Source of the DNA: Bordetella parapertussis
Lineage (GTDB): Bacteria; Pseudomonadota; Gammaproteobacteria; Burkholderiales; Burkholderiaceae_B
Assembly (NCBI GenBank): GCA_945911685.1
Contig: CAMEAW010000018.1
Location: 1-34,521, forward strand
DNA: 34,521 bases
Direction: 5' to 3'
A model generated the notes under the pieces. It worked only from the letters and a program-made list of their open reading frames with translations. It searched no databases and was not told the DNA's origin. The stretch's first letter is position 1. Each line of letters starts with the position of its first letter. Below, one piece after another: positions 33,680-34,521 of this stretch. The position numbers and the translations under genes are program-made.

Positions 33680-33929
33680 ATGAGTACAGTTGAAAAAATT
33701 CTCGAACAAATGCGCACTGAACCTGCCAATGTGCGCTTTTCCGAGCTACAACGTGTGTGCGAAACCTATTTTGGAAAACCCAGGCAAAACGGCAGTAGTC
33801 ACGCCATCTACAAAACGCCATGGCCTGGAAATCCGAGCGTCAATATTCAAAACAACAAAAGAAAAGGTAAAGGCTTATCAAGTTCGACAAGTCCTTCTTG
33901 CCATTGAGCGTTTAGGAGCTAAGCCATGA
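33680..33929 (+). pseudogene. hicA: HicA-like toxin gene with a +1 frameshift
   Basis: The first frame reads MSTVEKILEQMRTEP, then GKPRQNGSSHAIYKTPWPG and NPSVNIQNNKRK. The GSSH with catalytic His and the KTPWPGxPxVNIQ strand are typical of one HicA branch. It then runs into 10 unrelated codons and a stop at 33907. The proper ending KVKAYQVRQVLLAIERLGAKP continues in the next frame to TGA 33927-33929. One extra base in the A-rich run at about 33858-33870 (AACAACAAAAGAAAAGG) accounts for the break. The restored stop overlaps the hicB start as ATGA. HicA normally cleaves mRNA. The gene may be dead, read by frameshifting, or an assembly error. Confidence 0.75.
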
Positions 33930-34252
33930 ACATCAATCACTACACCTATCGAGTCACCTGGTCTGCCGAGGACAACGAGCACGTTGGTTTGTGCACAGAG
34001 TTTCCCTCGCTCTCCTGGCTTGCAGCTTCCCCTGAAAAAGCGCTTTCCGGTATCCGCCGAGTCGTTGGCGAAGTGGTTGCCGAAATGACCGCCTGTGGCG
34101 AACCCATCCCACAAGCACTTGCTGAAAAGCACTACAGCGGCCGCTTCATGGTTCGGGTGCCATCGCAGGTGCATCGTAGCCTTGCTACCGAGGCTGCTGA
34201 TCTAGGTGTGAGCATCAACCGCTTAGTATCGGCTAAATTGGCTCTCTCATAA
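33926..34252 (+). CDS. hicB: HicB-like antitoxin
   Basis: The 108 residues have the two HicB domains. The N-terminal partial RNase H fold reads YTYRVTWSAEDNEHVGLCTE, then FPSLSWLAASPEKALSGIRR. The C-terminal ribbon-helix-helix reads SGRFMVRVPSQVHRSLATEA and SINRLVSAKLA. HicB neutralises HicA and represses the operon through the RHH domain. Its start overlaps the stop of the full-length hicA frame (ATGA). The antitoxin frame is intact although the toxin frame is not, the order of decay expected in a losing toxin-antitoxin pair. Confidence 0.92.
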   Translation: MNINHYTYRVTWSAEDNEHVGLCTEFPSLSWLAASPEKALSGIRRVVGEVVAEMTACGEPIPQALAEKHYSGRFMVRVPSQVHRSLATEAADLGVSINRLVSAKLALS

Positions 34253-34361
34253 CCGCCAACGCTCACCCCCCGTTAAAGGGGTAGAGCCCAACAAACTGGA
34301 ATCTGTTCGAACGGCTTCGAATCAGTTTGAAATAGTTTTGGCGGGTCAGCCCTGACAACAT

Positions 34362-34404
34362 CAAAAACCGCCTGAGGTGCTGAAATCTCAGGCTTTCGGT
34401 TTTG
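34362..34404. terminator. intrinsic terminator-like hairpin after hicAB
   Basis: GCCTGAG (34370-34376) pairs with CTCAGGC (34387-34393) around a ten-base loop. It is flanked by AAAACC on the left and TTTCGGTTTTGG on the right. Read leftward the stem is followed by GGTTTTTGATG; read rightward by TTTCGGTTTT. It could end transcripts from both sides, and the minus-strand T-run is slightly better. A second hairpin, TTCGAA-CGGC-TTCGAA, lies at 34306-34321. Confidence 0.6.
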
Positions 34405-34428
34405 GTTTGCGGGAGGGATATTAATCGC

Positions 34429-34521
34429 TCAGGCAACGCTAACGCAGTGAGCTTGTATATCTACTTTCATCGTTGATTTGAGAGCAGAAAAAATTGCAGC
34501 CAAGTTTGTCATGGTCGGATT
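34429..34521 (-). CDS. possible C-terminal end of a minus-strand gene running out of the window
   Basis: The minus strand is open from the window edge to TGA at 34429-34431 (30 codons, ending IQAHCVSVA). I recognise no motif. An internal ATG gives MTNLAAIFSALK, so it could also be a small peptide or a chance frame. The only support is a terminator-like hairpin in the right orientation just downstream. Confidence is low. Confidence 0.2.
   Translation of the reverse strand, partial: NPTMTNLAAIFSALKSTMKVDIQAHCVSVA

Noticed and set aside
34300..34330. tRNA T-arm-like GTTCGAA...TTCGAATC
   Set aside because: No acceptor or anticodon arm could be folded around it; it is better described as the hairpin TTCGAA-CGGC-TTCGAA.

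Overview
The window looks like a chromosomal segment of a betaproteobacterium, probably Burkholderiales and most likely Alcaligenaceae. The main clue is four Bug-type (tripartite tricarboxylate transporter) solute receptors, none with its TctA/TctB membrane partners nearby. Supporting clues are many CoA-transferases and a base composition that looks mid-range by eye. I see no tRNA, rRNA, insertion sequence or CRISPR array. All calls come from reading the sequence; no database search was run.

Layout. 1-1046: end of a peptide/nickel-type ABC transporter (two permeases). 1080-6384: housekeeping and accessory genes: a coiled-coil membrane protein, an FMO-like flavoprotein, a decayed VapB-like antitoxin, a pirin, a glutathione S-transferase and an MFS carrier. 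6388-10264 (minus): a Bug - gamma-glutamyltransferase - Bug operon. 10533-11090: a periplasmic PEBP protein.

11146-24214 is the centre of interest: 14 genes in two diverging blocks around a 181-bp region that carries a perfect 16-bp palindrome. The leftward block, in transcription order, encodes a thiolase-like protein without the usual cysteine, a DUF35 zinc-ribbon/OB-fold partner, a tandemly duplicated small-domain protein, an MBL-fold hydrolase, a Bug receptor, a fused 3-oxoacid CoA-transferase and a family III CoA-transferase. The rightward block encodes an enoyl-CoA isomerase/hydratase, an SDR dehydrogenase, a two-subunit CoA-transferase, an NMO-type flavoprotein, a MaoC hydratase and another Bug receptor. 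Together these look like an uncharacterised CoA-dependent route for an imported organic acid: capture, CoA transfer, hydration or isomerisation, oxidation and C-C cleavage. The substrate is unknown, and there is no acyl-CoA synthetase, acyl-CoA dehydrogenase or regulator in the cluster.

24219-34521: thioredoxin 2; a surface-modification pair (OafA-type acyltransferase with SGNH domain, FkbM methyltransferase); an Alx/TerC metal-ion membrane protein under a clear yybP-ykoY (Mn2+) riboswitch; a second gamma-glutamyltransferase; an arsR-arsC-acr3 arsenic operon; a small secreted protein; and a hicAB toxin-antitoxin pair whose toxin gene carries a frameshift.
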